Positions 19,426-27,673 of a DNA stretch of 64,000 nucleotides are shown here, piece after piece. A program made the translations under genes and the position numbers. The DNA comes from a virus: the IMG/VR virus record IMGVR_UViG_3300031787_000001, positions 1-64,000 of that record; one strand, 5' to 3'. The notes beneath the pieces are model-generated. The model had not been told where the DNA came from and did no database searches. It worked only from the letters and a program-made list of their open reading frames with translations. Position 1 is the stretch's first letter. The number at the start of each line of letters is the position of its first letter.

Positions 19426-21177
19426 ATGCAGAAAAATATACCAGAAGTAGAAGCCAGAGAAATATTATCTGTTTATGATGGGTTTAATAACCAACTTTTA
19501 GAGTGGAAAGATAAATTTGTAAATGTTAAAAATTTCAAATTAACTAGACCACAATCTGATTATGTATTAAAATATCATACGGTTAAACCTAAAGTTGCTA
19601 GAAAATATCTGAATTTAGTACCAAGTTTTGGTGAAAAAATCAGAGAAGATAAATTATTACCAAAAGTACCTGAAAAGATTTGGTGTGAAAAATTATTGTG
19701 TGAGACAGATAAAGCATATCACATTTGGGGTAAGATTTTAGACACTGAACAAAACCACGCAATGTGGTTACCAAAAGGGGCAATACTACAAGAAGAGAAA
19801 AAATTAGATAGAATCATTGATTACTCAAAATATGAAAAAAGACCACCATTAGAACATCAAAAAGTGGCGATCGAAAAATTATTGGCCAACAATAAATTTA
19901 TTCTTGCGGATGATATGGGATTAGGTAAAACAACATCTGCTGTCATCGCTTCTTTGGAGTCTGAAGCAAAAAAGATTTTAATTGTTTGTCCGGCTTCACT
20001 TAAAATAAATTGGGAGAGAGAAATAAGAAATTATAGTGATAGAAAAATATTAATTGTTGAGGGTAGGAAGTGGGGTTCTACTTTTGATTATTATATTATA
20101 AATTACGATATAATCAAAAACTATCACACAACGGATAATAGTGAAGATAGTGAAGATTATAAATTATTGGTTAACGCAGGATTTGACCTTGCAATCGTCG
20201 ATGAAGCACACTATATTTCAAACAATACAGCACAAAGAACAAGATTGTTAAATGACGTTTTAAGTAAGATACCTAAAGTATGGTTATTAACAGGCACACC
20301 AATGACATCAAGACCAATTAACTATTATAATCTTTTAAAGATTGTGGAATCCCCATTAACTTTAAATTGGCAACATTATGTTTACAGATATTGTAAGGGG
20401 TATCAATTCAGGGTTGGTAATAGAAAAGTGTGGAATACAAGTGGCGCTAGTAATTTAGACGAATTACGTGAAAGAACTAAGAATATTGTTTTAAGAAGAA
20501 TGAAAACCGATATTCTTGATCTACCTGAAAAGATAATAACACCCGTTTTCTTGGATTTAAAAAGTACTTTTTATAATGAAGAGTTAGAAGAATTCATGAG
20601 AATATCTAAAGAAAATAAAAAAGAAGAAAGTCTGAGTGTCACGATTAATCGTCTAATGAAAGTTAGACAAATTATCGCACAAGAAAAAGTACCATACACT
20701 TGTGAGTTAATTGACAAATTTATTGAACAAGATAAGAAAGTAATTGTCTTTACTAATTTCACAAGTACATTAGAACTGTTACAAGAAAAATACAAGAAAA
20801 ATTCTGTAATATTAGACGGTCGTATGTCTAAACAAAAAAGACAGGAAAGTGTGGATAGATTTCAAAATGAAAGTAAAATAAAAGTTTTTATTTCTAACAT
20901 TGTTGCCGGTGGTGTTGGGATCACATTAACTGCGGCTGAAGGGGTTATTATGAATGATCTTTCTTTTGTTCCCGCTCACCATTCACAGGCGGAAGATAGG
21001 GCGTACAGATACGGACAAAAAAATAGTGTTCTCGTATATTATCCAATATTTGAAAACACTATTGAAATGATAATATATAATATCTTAAATAAAAAGAAGG
21101 GTATTATTGATCAGGTAATGGGTGACGGTGAATATTCTGAAAACTTCAGTACTGAATTATTGAATAATATTCTTTAA
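19426..21177 (+). CDS. SNF2-family DNA helicase/translocase
   Basis: A 583-residue SF2 ATPase of the SWI2/SNF2 type, closest in layout to SMARCAL1/annealing-helicase-like and bacteriophage SNF2 proteins. Visible motifs: Q-like LEHQKVA near 143, Walker A DDMGLGKT at 162-169, motif Ia IVCPASLKINWERE near 186-199, Walker B DEAH at 259-262, motif III WLLTGTPMTSRP near 285, motif V near 490 (NIVAGGVGITLTAA) and motif VI QAEDRAYRYGQ near 526-536. Such enzymes remodel or anneal branched DNA and strip proteins; in T4 the unrelated UvsW has a comparable role in replication and recombination. The gene is divergent from the neck genes and convergent with a small unknown gene, overlapping it by 21 nt. 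Confidence 0.93.
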   Translation: MQKNIPEVEAREILSVYDGFNNQLLEWKDKFVNVKNFKLTRPQSDYVLKYHTVKPKVARKYLNLVPSFGEKIREDKLLPKVPEKIWCEKLLCETDKAYHIWGKILDTEQNHAMWLPKGAILQEEKKLDRIIDYSKYEKRPPLEHQKVAIEKLLANNKFILADDMGLGKTTSAVIASLESEAKKILIVCPASLKINWEREIRNYSDRKILIVEGRKWGSTFDYYIINYDIIKNYHTTDNSEDSEDYKLLVNAGFDLAIVDEAHYISNNTAQRTRLLNDVLSKIPKVWLLTGTPMTSRPINYYNLLKIVESPLTLNWQHYVYRYCKGYQFRVGNRKVWNTSGASNLDELRERTKNIVLRRMKTDILDLPEKIITPVFLDLKSTFYNEELEEFMRISKENKKEESLSVTINRLMKVRQIIAQEKVPYTCELIDKFIEQDKKVIVFTNFTSTLELLQEKYKKNSVILDGRMSKQKRQESVDRFQNESKIKVFISNIVAGGVGITLTAAEGVIMNDLSFVPAHHSQAEDRAYRYGQKNSVLVYYPIFENTIEMIIYNILNKKKGIIDQVMGDGEYSENFSTELLNNIL

Positions 21178-21366
21178 TTCTTCAATTTTTTCATCTAACA
21201 ATTTTACAAAGTTTTTATCTTCATTATTTGAAAAATTTACAATAATTTCTTTTTTAGGTTCTAAAGTGTGATTTATAAAATTATTCTCACCTTCTCTTTG
21301 TAAAATAAAATCAAAATTATTTATTACACATATCCTAAATAGTTCGTCTATTTTTTTATCTATCAT
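21157..21366 (-). CDS. Small protein of unknown function
   Basis: A 69-residue protein read from the ATG at 21366, which overlaps the last 11 nt of the upstream gene in the pattern ATGATAGATAA; an upstream in-frame ATG at 21411 would lie well inside that gene and is less likely. The product is acidic and Asn-rich with a helical C-terminus (FVKLLDEKIEELKNIIQ). Its 3' end overlaps the 3' end of the helicase gene by 21 nt on the opposite strand. It is not recognised; it may work with the preceding gene because of the coupled start. Confidence 0.55.
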   Translation of the reverse strand: MIDKKIDELFRICVINNFDFILQREGENNFINHTLEPKKEIIVNFSNNEDKNFVKLLDEKIEELKNIIQ

Positions 21367-22246
21367 ATATTTTTTCTTTATATAATAATTTTTTAGGAAA
21401 ATAAACACCATTGTTTTTTATTTCAATTTTTGATTTATTATTTTCAAAAATAACAATTCTTTTACCGATACATACGAAAACGTAATAGTTACATTTTGAT
21501 GTCTGACTTACACTAACATCAAGAAAATAATAATCGTCATGTTCCTCAATATTACATATACTTTTTATTTGATGTGTTGTTTTTTTTGATTGATGATTTA
21601 ACCACAGATCAATACCTTCTTTTCTATCATTATAATCACCTCTACCTTTTGTTGAAACATAATTTACGATATCGTCAAAAAAATCATTAATGTTTTCTTC
21701 ATAAAATTTTTGTGCTTTATCACCAATACCCATCGTTTTATTAAATAATTCAATCAATTCATGGTACATAGGAGAACCTATAAGAAAAATATCGTTTTTC
21801 TTATATTTAACAATTTTTAAAAATTTTTTTATTTTTTCTATAGTTTCACTTTCAGTGTCGTTAATATTAAAAATTATTTGATTTTTATATGAAAAAATCT
21901 CATTATCAATTATAATTTCTTCAATACCTTTTACCCTATAAAGATTAACTAAAAATTTATTACACCTATTAGCAATTATTGTATGACAACTGTAATTTGT
22001 ATCTGCTTGCATTAATGGCGACCATTCATTATTTATTATAACACCAATATCTTTTTTTTCTGATTTCGGGTTCTGTTTCCACATACCCAATGGTTCATAA
22101 ATTTCTCTTAAAATTTTATTTATCTCCTCTCTTAAAAATAATTTTATTCTATTATTTCTTTGCCAACTTTTAGAAATTTCGTCATTTAATGACATTTTTA
22201 AAAGAGGATCGATTTTTAATGTTTTTAATCTTTCTTGTAATGTCAT
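21356..22246 (-). CDS. Unknown protein, possible PD-(D/E)XK nuclease-like
   Basis: A 296-residue protein starting at 22246 (MTLQERLKTLKIDPLLK); the longer frame to 22498 is rejected because it runs into the divergent neck gene. The C-terminal third has an arrangement reminiscent of restriction-endonuclease-like folds: KGRGDYNDRKEGIDLWLN followed by HQIKSI (candidate D and Q-x-K) and a strand NYYVFVCIGKRIVIFEN. The middle includes an alternating beta/alpha segment around IFLIGSPMYHELIELF. No helicase or methylase motif is present. Its early-type surroundings (SNF2 helicase, polymerase) fit a DNA-acting protein, but the nuclease reading is weak. It could also be an unrelated phage-specific protein. 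Confidence 0.6.
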   Translation of the reverse strand: MTLQERLKTLKIDPLLKMSLNDEISKSWQRNNRIKLFLREEINKILREIYEPLGMWKQNPKSEKKDIGVIINNEWSPLMQADTNYSCHTIIANRCNKFLVNLYRVKGIEEIIIDNEIFSYKNQIIFNINDTESETIEKIKKFLKIVKYKKNDIFLIGSPMYHELIELFNKTMGIGDKAQKFYEENINDFFDDIVNYVSTKGRGDYNDRKEGIDLWLNHQSKKTTHQIKSICNIEEHDDYYFLDVSVSQTSKCNYYVFVCIGKRIVIFENNKSKIEIKNNGVYFPKKLLYKEKIYDR

Positions 22247-22261
22247 AATACCGAAATATAA

Positions 22262-22271
22262 GATATTTATA
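22262..22271 (+). promoter_or_regulatory. Late promoter motif of gp13-like gene
   Basis: GATATTTATA on the plus strand, 15 nt before the ATG at 22287, in the 40-nt divergent gap. Confidence 0.55.
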
Positions 22272-22286
22272 GTAAATAAACAAATT

Positions 22287-23405
22287 ATGGCGGCGACTAT
22301 TATAACACCGGAAGAAAAAGACAAATTATTTACCCAAGTTTTACACCTTTTAGGTATGCCAGTTAGAGGAGTAGAGTTAACTGAAGAACAAATGGATAGT
22401 TTTTTACAGCTGGCGATATCAGAATATGAGCAATATGTAAACGATTGGTTAATCGAATCACAATGGTCTGCATTGGCTAATTTGGACGTTGATAACAACT
22501 CATTAACAAGGGCATTTACAAATAGAAGTTTAGATTATGAAACTCAATACACTTACGCATATTCAAAGATAGTGGGGTTACAAGCAAACGGTCCATGGGA
22601 ACTTAAAAAAGATTATTTTGATTTAGTACAAAATCAACAAACATATGTAATCCCCGCAGGACGTGAAATTAATGAATTATTATGGTTTACAAGGGCCACA
22701 TTAACCGACTCTATTGTTGACCCATTTTTAGGTGGTTTTGGTGGTCTTGGGGGTGTTGCATTTGGTGGTGTCGGGGGTTTCGCACAAGTAGGTGCGTCAG
22801 GTTCTTATTTCTTATTACCCGCGTTTGACCTATTATTAAGAATGGGTGATAGGAATTTAAAAAATAGATTAATTGGTGGTGATTTAACATATAGAATAAC
22901 TGCAGGTCCAAATGGAACTAAAATAGTACACTTACTTAATGTACCGGGTGGTAAATTTGATTTTGGATCAATAAATAAAAATACAAGAGTTTGGTATTGG
23001 TATTATGATGCCGGTGACAATAGAGATGAATGTTTAGAGAAAAACAAAGATATTATCAGATTACCTTCAGATGTTATGACCGATCCATTAACTTGGGATG
23101 ATCTTAATAAACCTTCACAAAACTGGGTTAGAAAATATTTTATTGGTTATTGTAAAGAAGGTTTGGCAAGAATTTGGGGTAAATTCTCAGGTGACCTTAA
23201 AGTTCCTGATAGTGAGGTTAAATTAGATTACTCTTCATTACTTACAGAAGGTAAAGACGAAAGATTAAAACTTGTTGAAGAATTAATGGCACGTTTAGAA
23301 AGACTCCGCCCCGAAAAACTTTTAGAAAGAAAGAAAAACGAGGCGGAATTCCTTAATGGTTCATTGAAATTTAGAGCAATGCCAAGTCCGATCAATATTA
23401 TCTAA
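22287..23405 (+). CDS. Neck protein (gp13-like)
   Basis: A 372-residue protein. The N-terminal half (LTEEQMDSFLQLAISEYEQYVNDW, with a further YTYAYSKIVG segment) and the C-terminal DDLNKPSQNWVRKYFIGYCK followed by EGLARIWGKFSGDLKVPDSE are typical of the T4 gp13 / head-completion neck family of myoviruses, where the last part is a helix that contacts the portal-side collar. A glycine-rich loop (about residues 149-172) separates two structured parts and is unusual. The C-terminus is a charged amphipathic helix. It has its own late motif. It overlaps the end of the opposing DNA polymerase gene by 4 nt. It is separated from the gp14/gp15 candidates by three non-structural genes, unlike T4. Confidence 0.6.
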   Translation: MAATIITPEEKDKLFTQVLHLLGMPVRGVELTEEQMDSFLQLAISEYEQYVNDWLIESQWSALANLDVDNNSLTRAFTNRSLDYETQYTYAYSKIVGLQANGPWELKKDYFDLVQNQQTYVIPAGREINELLWFTRATLTDSIVDPFLGGFGGLGGVAFGGVGGFAQVGASGSYFLLPAFDLLLRMGDRNLKNRLIGGDLTYRITAGPNGTKIVHLLNVPGGKFDFGSINKNTRVWYWYYDAGDNRDECLEKNKDIIRLPSDVMTDPLTWDDLNKPSQNWVRKYFIGYCKEGLARIWGKFSGDLKVPDSEVKLDYSSLLTEGKDERLKLVEELMARLERLRPEKLLERKKNEAEFLNGSLKFRAMPSPINII

Positions 23406-26299
23406 ACATGATCTGCGTGGTATGCAAAATCATTACCATTCGTTTCAATTATTTCATCTTCATTACTTATAACAGAGTTTTCTTGTAATGAAACAACTTT
23501 TCTATTGTGATCAACCCAATATTGATCAACTAAACTTAAACTATCTTCCACATACATAAAATAAGGGTCACGATTAACTCTATTCCAAAATATCACCTCA
23601 CTATCTGAAAGTGTCATAACTTCATCAAAATTATCTTGACCACCTTCTTTTAATGGATGTCCACTGATTAATTCACATTGTGATTTTGTAAAGTATTGAC
23701 GATCTTTTGGGTCTTCTATTAATATATCTTCCCTTATCTCAGGTTTAAACACAACTAATAAAGGTTCTATTCTTTTATTAAAATTATTAAGATAACGAGG
23801 CACATTATAATCACCGGTCATGTCGGGATTATTTTGAATATCTTTTTCTGATATCATGTAGCAATTAACTTCTATGAAATCGTTCGGCATTTCTACACCA
23901 TGTTTTTGTAGGTATTCTTCTTGTTGTTTTTTAGTTGGTTTACTTATTTTTTGTACATCACCCGAAGACTTTTTAAGACCATTGTTGATGTAATATATTG
24001 TTTCACCCAAACCGGCAGGATAGTTATTTTGAATAACTAATTCCATATGAGCTTGTCTTGACATCAGTGATCCTGCCTTAGTTGTTTTCTTTATGTGTTT
24101 TTTATAATCTTCCACATTTTGTTTTACACGTGATTTGTTTGCTATTTTAGATAGTGGAATTTCTTTATTATATATCTTTTCAACGTATGAATAGTATAAT
24201 TCAACAAATGAATGTCCATCACCATTTAACAAATATTTTAAACCTTCATCTAAAAACTCAACAATATACTGTTGTAATTTTTTTGATTTAATCGTATTAC
24301 CTGTTAATTTTATTTTTTCCTTACCTTTCTTAATTAATTTAATGATGTAATTCTTTCTTGAAACATTGATACAAGATGGGGCAACATAATCAATATCTAA
24401 CCCCATCTCATTTCTCATAAAAATATCATTAAACTCGGCAGTATCCGCTTCAATACCTTTATACTCTTTTCCTTCTGTAACTAATTCATTTAATCCTTTA
24501 CCGACATAAATATGTTTGTCAATATCTTCAGGTGTTTCAAAGTTAACACCATCAGTGTCCATTACAAGTGGTTTATAACCTTTCTTCATAAAGAACATAA
24601 TCATCATACGAAGACATTGTCTACCCACACATGTAATAGTTTCACCCATATTCATATCACCCCACGGAAATACTTGTGGTGCAGATAATGAACCAAAATA
24701 TGCATTGATGAAAATTTTAATAGGTAATTGTTTCCTATCATACATTTCCGCCTCAACAGGATTTGTTTTAGAAAGTTCACCGGCAAGTCTTTTATATTTG
24801 ATACGAATATTACGGAAATATTTCAACATTGATTTCTGTACACCCATAACATCGCAATCGGGAAACACATCATATACAAGTTGAATTGATGGATAAAGAG
24901 ATGCATAGTCAAATTTAACAATGTTCTTCGCATAACCTACATTTAATAATCTTGATAACCCACCTGTAATTGCCCTCTTTTCATCTTTTTCAGGTATTGC
25001 CAAATTATTTTCATAAGACCATGCCAACATTATTATTTTCCATAATGTTGCTGTACCCATTGTTGCAACTCTCTCATAAGTGGTAGGTACTAATTTAGAA
25101 AGTAAAAATGTAGACTGACTAAAAGAATCATCAACAATCATCGTTTCATAAAGATCATCATCCAAGTATTGTTCTACAATTCTTTTACCTGACCATATTT
25201 CATATTTACCAGGATATTTTTCCAATAGTCCTTCAGTACCTTTCTCACCAATTTTTTTATATTTTCCCGTTTTTGGATTTACGTAGTATAATTCATTATC
25301 TAAGTAAATTTTGGAAATAAATGGACCGTCAACATAAACACGATTTTCTTTTTCCTTTTCGAGATATTTTGTTATATATTTTAAACCCCAAGATTTGATT
25401 TCTGAGTTTATCGCCTGAGCTCTTCTTACAGAATGTGCAATATCAATAATATTGAAACCCCAAATGATATGTTGGGTATATGGTTCGATTTCATTAGCGA
25501 GTTTTAATATACCTTCTTTTTCTTTTATTCCCTGTGAGGTTAAAATACTTGTCAACCCTTCAACATTAACACCAAGTATTTCCGCCCTTTTAAGTATAAA
25601 CGGAAAGTCAAATGAAGCTGAATTGTATCCACCAATTATTGTTGGTTTTAATTCTTTTATTGTTTTAAAAAACTCTTCGATACATCTTTTCTCACCATCA
25701 TCACCGAAAGCGTCGATTGTTTTAACTAAACCACGATTATCCTTCATACCAATTAAGATTATCTTATTGGTTTCAGGTTCAAGACCTGTGGTTTCAATAT
25801 CAAATACAAGTCTATGTACACCACTATAATCATCGATACCCTTAAACAATCTTTTTTTCTTTTGAATAAGATATTGTTCAACAGGTGATAATATTGTGAA
25901 ATATTTTTTAGTTTCATCACCCCAAGGATTTAACCCACCAAACCTAAAAAAATTAATTAATTCTGTATAACCTTTAATACTCTTAACAAGAAACTTCATT
26001 CCGTTTTCTAATCGTTCATTACCGTGAGTTTCTAATTTTTCGATAATAATACCAAATTCACCCATTTTTTTCTTTTGAGTCATTTTACTATTACCGTAAA
26101 AATTTAATCCATTTAGATCTGAAACCCACAAAAATGGTGTGAACGTGTCGGGAACAACAACTTTACCCTTTTGGGGGTCTTGTATAATTTTATAAATTTT
26201 ATTTGTGGGATAATCGTATTCTACACCAACGATAAATTCTTCGGGATCTGCACCGTTTAGGAAGCTCTCGATAACTTCCTGAGAGATAACATCTTTCAT
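23402..26299 (-). CDS. Family B DNA polymerase (gp43-like)
   Basis: A 965-residue replicative polymerase with 3'-5' exonuclease. Exo I is VFDIETTGLEP (D167 and E169), Exo II GGYNSASFDFPF near 222. Polymerase motif A is KFDYASLYPSI near 465, motif B KIFINAYFGSLS near 528, and motif C VMDTDGVNF near 580; the latter has Gly where most family B enzymes have Ser (DTDS). A thumb segment (KLTGNTIKSKKLQQYIVEFL) resembles T4 gp43. It is slightly longer than T4 gp43 (898). The 5' leader holds two palindromes that could be an autogenous control site (see findings). The 3' end overlaps the gp13-like gene by 4 nt. Confidence 0.96.
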   Translation of the reverse strand: MKDVISQEVIESFLNGADPEEFIVGVEYDYPTNKIYKIIQDPQKGKVVVPDTFTPFLWVSDLNGLNFYGNSKMTQKKKMGEFGIIIEKLETHGNERLENGMKFLVKSIKGYTELINFFRFGGLNPWGDETKKYFTILSPVEQYLIQKKKRLFKGIDDYSGVHRLVFDIETTGLEPETNKIILIGMKDNRGLVKTIDAFGDDGEKRCIEEFFKTIKELKPTIIGGYNSASFDFPFILKRAEILGVNVEGLTSILTSQGIKEKEGILKLANEIEPYTQHIIWGFNIIDIAHSVRRAQAINSEIKSWGLKYITKYLEKEKENRVYVDGPFISKIYLDNELYYVNPKTGKYKKIGEKGTEGLLEKYPGKYEIWSGKRIVEQYLDDDLYETMIVDDSFSQSTFLLSKLVPTTYERVATMGTATLWKIIMLAWSYENNLAIPEKDEKRAITGGLSRLLNVGYAKNIVKFDYASLYPSIQLVYDVFPDCDVMGVQKSMLKYFRNIRIKYKRLAGELSKTNPVEAEMYDRKQLPIKIFINAYFGSLSAPQVFPWGDMNMGETITCVGRQCLRMMIMFFMKKGYKPLVMDTDGVNFETPEDIDKHIYVGKGLNELVTEGKEYKGIEADTAEFNDIFMRNEMGLDIDYVAPSCINVSRKNYIIKLIKKGKEKIKLTGNTIKSKKLQQYIVEFLDEGLKYLLNGDGHSFVELYYSYVEKIYNKEIPLSKIANKSRVKQNVEDYKKHIKKTTKAGSLMSRQAHMELVIQNNYPAGLGETIYYINNGLKKSSGDVQKISKPTKKQQEEYLQKHGVEMPNDFIEVNCYMISEKDIQNNPDMTGDYNVPRYLNNFNKRIEPLLVVFKPEIREDILIEDPKDRQYFTKSQCELISGHPLKEGGQDNFDEVMTLSDSEVIFWNRVNRDPYFMYVEDSLSLVDQYWVDHNRKVVSLQENSVISNEDEIIETNGNDFAYHADHV

Positions 26300-26312
26300 T
26301 ATTATATTTTTA

Positions 26313-26344
26313 AATGTGACACATTAGCTTACCGAAAATCGGTA
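26313..26344. promoter_or_regulatory. Two palindromes in the leader of the DNA polymerase gene
   Basis: AATGTGACACATT (26313-26325, 6-bp arms around one base) and TACCGA-AAA-TCGGTA (26330-26344) lie 14-45 nt upstream of the polymerase ATG. They could form RNA hairpins or bind a dimeric protein. In T4 the polymerase represses its own translation through a leader hairpin, so an autogenous operator is possible. Confidence 0.5.
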
Positions 26345-26388
26345 GTTTGTCTTAACATTAATAAATATAATAAAAATTTTACCCTAAA

Positions 26389-26757
26389 TCAAAAAATGTT
26401 GATAAATAGTTTTTCTTTTAACGGAACAATTAATTTTGTTGTTGGATTCGAATTTGTGTCTAAAAATTGAATGGTAACAATTCCTTCAAATTTACCTTTT
26501 ACAGATGTACCTTCTTCTGTAAATCTATATGTAATATAATATTCATCGGTTGTTTGGTCGTATTTCTTGGTTCTTGTGGTTATTAAACACTGACCATTTA
26601 AAATTTGAGGTTCTTCTGTTTTAAAATCATACATATCAAATGTGATATTTGAATTTTCTAACATATCATTAAAAGATGACTTGTCGTTTTTACCATCATC
26701 AATTAATCTTAATTTTAAAATTGGTTCAGTTGCTCCCTGTCTTATATTAAATTCCAT
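26389..26757 (-). CDS. Small virion-like beta protein
   Basis: A 122-residue protein starting MEFNIRQGATEPIL. The pattern (N-terminal strand, then ITFDMYDFKTEEPQILNGQC, TKKYDQTTDEYYITYRFTEE and GKFEGIVTIQFLD) is that of a small Ig-like or BppU-N-terminal-like fold used in phage baseplates and fibres, where an N-terminal F-x-I-R-Q-G-x-T-x-P-x-L signature is common. A late motif is 12 nt upstream. It lies between polymerase and oxygenase genes. A structural role is likely, but the precise place is not known. Confidence 0.6.
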   Translation of the reverse strand: MEFNIRQGATEPILKLRLIDDGKNDKSSFNDMLENSNITFDMYDFKTEEPQILNGQCLITTRTKKYDQTTDEYYITYRFTEEGTSVKGKFEGIVTIQFLDTNSNPTTKLIVPLKEKLFINIF

Positions 26758-26769
26758 ATAGGTTTATTT

Positions 26770-26779
26770 TATAAATATT
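26770..26779 (-). promoter_or_regulatory. Late promoter motif
   Basis: AATATTTATA on the minus strand, 12 nt before the ATG of the 122-residue protein. Confidence 0.45.
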
Positions 26780-27409
26780 TTACTTTTGAAAGTATTTCTC
26801 AATTCTTTTACTTAATCTAACTCTCGGGTCGTTTATATTTCTACCAAGATCCTCATATTTCAAAATAAATCCGAAACTCAAAAAAACTCTTCTTGAATTA
26901 AATTCATTTGTCCAGTGTTTATAAAGAGAAGCTTCAAATCCATATAAATCTGTTTCTTGAATTTTTATTGATTCCCTATCAATAAAAAAATCATAATCCT
27001 CAGATAATACACTTATATTACATTTGTAATTAACATAACCATCAATTGACGCATCATAATGTGGATTTATTTTTCCACCTTTATTCATGTCTACAGCCTG
27101 TAAAAAAATATTGTCTTTTGGGAAATTAAATTCTTCAGATATTCTATCTATTATTTTATAGATAAAATCAGGTAAAGGTTCTTTTGAAACGTCAGATATT
27201 GATTGAAATTTTGTGATGTAATTTGTTAAATAGGTATTTGAAATATCGAATATACAAGATTTACCCTTTAATGTTTTTGAAAGTTCAGTGAGATGGTAAT
27301 TACTATCATTACCTATATGATTGACAGAATCCAACCAGTTAATTATCTGATTGGATTCGTCCTTTGTGATAAAGTTTTTTTTTATTTTATAACAATCCGT
27401 ATTTTCCAA
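26780..27409 (-). CDS. 2-oxoglutarate/Fe(II)-dependent oxygenase-like protein
   Basis: A 209-residue double-stranded-beta-helix protein. The iron-binding triad is visible: H117-x-D119 in NPHYDASIDG, distal His 165 in LYKHWTNEF, and Arg 173/174 in NSRRVFLSFGF for the 2-oxoglutarate carboxylate. The layout resembles the prolyl-hydroxylase-type oxygenases frequent in cyanophages and other marine myoviruses, where the substrates are mostly unknown; protein or nucleic acid modification is possible. It overlaps the following 86-residue gene by 23 nt. The family length is normal for the compact phage versions. Confidence 0.75.
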   Translation of the reverse strand: MENTDCYKIKKNFITKDESNQIINWLDSVNHIGNDSNYHLTELSKTLKGKSCIFDISNTYLTNYITKFQSISDVSKEPLPDFIYKIIDRISEEFNFPKDNIFLQAVDMNKGGKINPHYDASIDGYVNYKCNISVLSEDYDFFIDRESIKIQETDLYGFEASLYKHWTNEFNSRRVFLSFGFILKYEDLGRNINDPRVRLSKRIEKYFQK

Positions 27410-27647
27410 TTTTTTTAAGATTATGTTTTTCCAAAAATTCTTTTGGATTCATCGCTTCAATTATTGTTAATTCAGCAGAACTAATCATTTCTTGTGCTTT
27501 ATTTTCGGGTATCGCCATAACACACATTTTATGTGTTGCGGGTGATTCTCCGGTTGGTGATAAATCTATGTTTAAGATGTTATCATTTTTCATTTTTTCT
27601 CTAACTTGTGAAAGTTTAGATACTTCACATAATATACAGATTCTCAT
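27387..27647 (-). CDS. Small conserved-looking protein
   Basis: An 86-residue protein (MRICILCEVSKLSQVREKMK start). It has an alternating beta-alpha-beta pattern with CVMAIPENKAQEMISSAELTI, suggesting a small ferredoxin-like or Zn-free alpha/beta fold. It contains two Cys near the start (C4, C7) that could bind metal. It precedes the oxygenase gene with a 23-nt overlap. The function is not recognised. Confidence 0.55.
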   Translation of the reverse strand: MRICILCEVSKLSQVREKMKNDNILNIDLSPTGESPATHKMCVMAIPENKAQEMISSAELTIIEAMNPKEFLEKHNLKKIGKYGLL

Positions 27648-27673
27648 ATTATTTATTTTTTATTTTTTATTTC

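Noticed and set aside
22247-22498. N-terminal extension of the nuclease-like gene
   Set aside because: It overlaps the divergent gp13-like gene and its promoter; the ATG at 22246 fits better.
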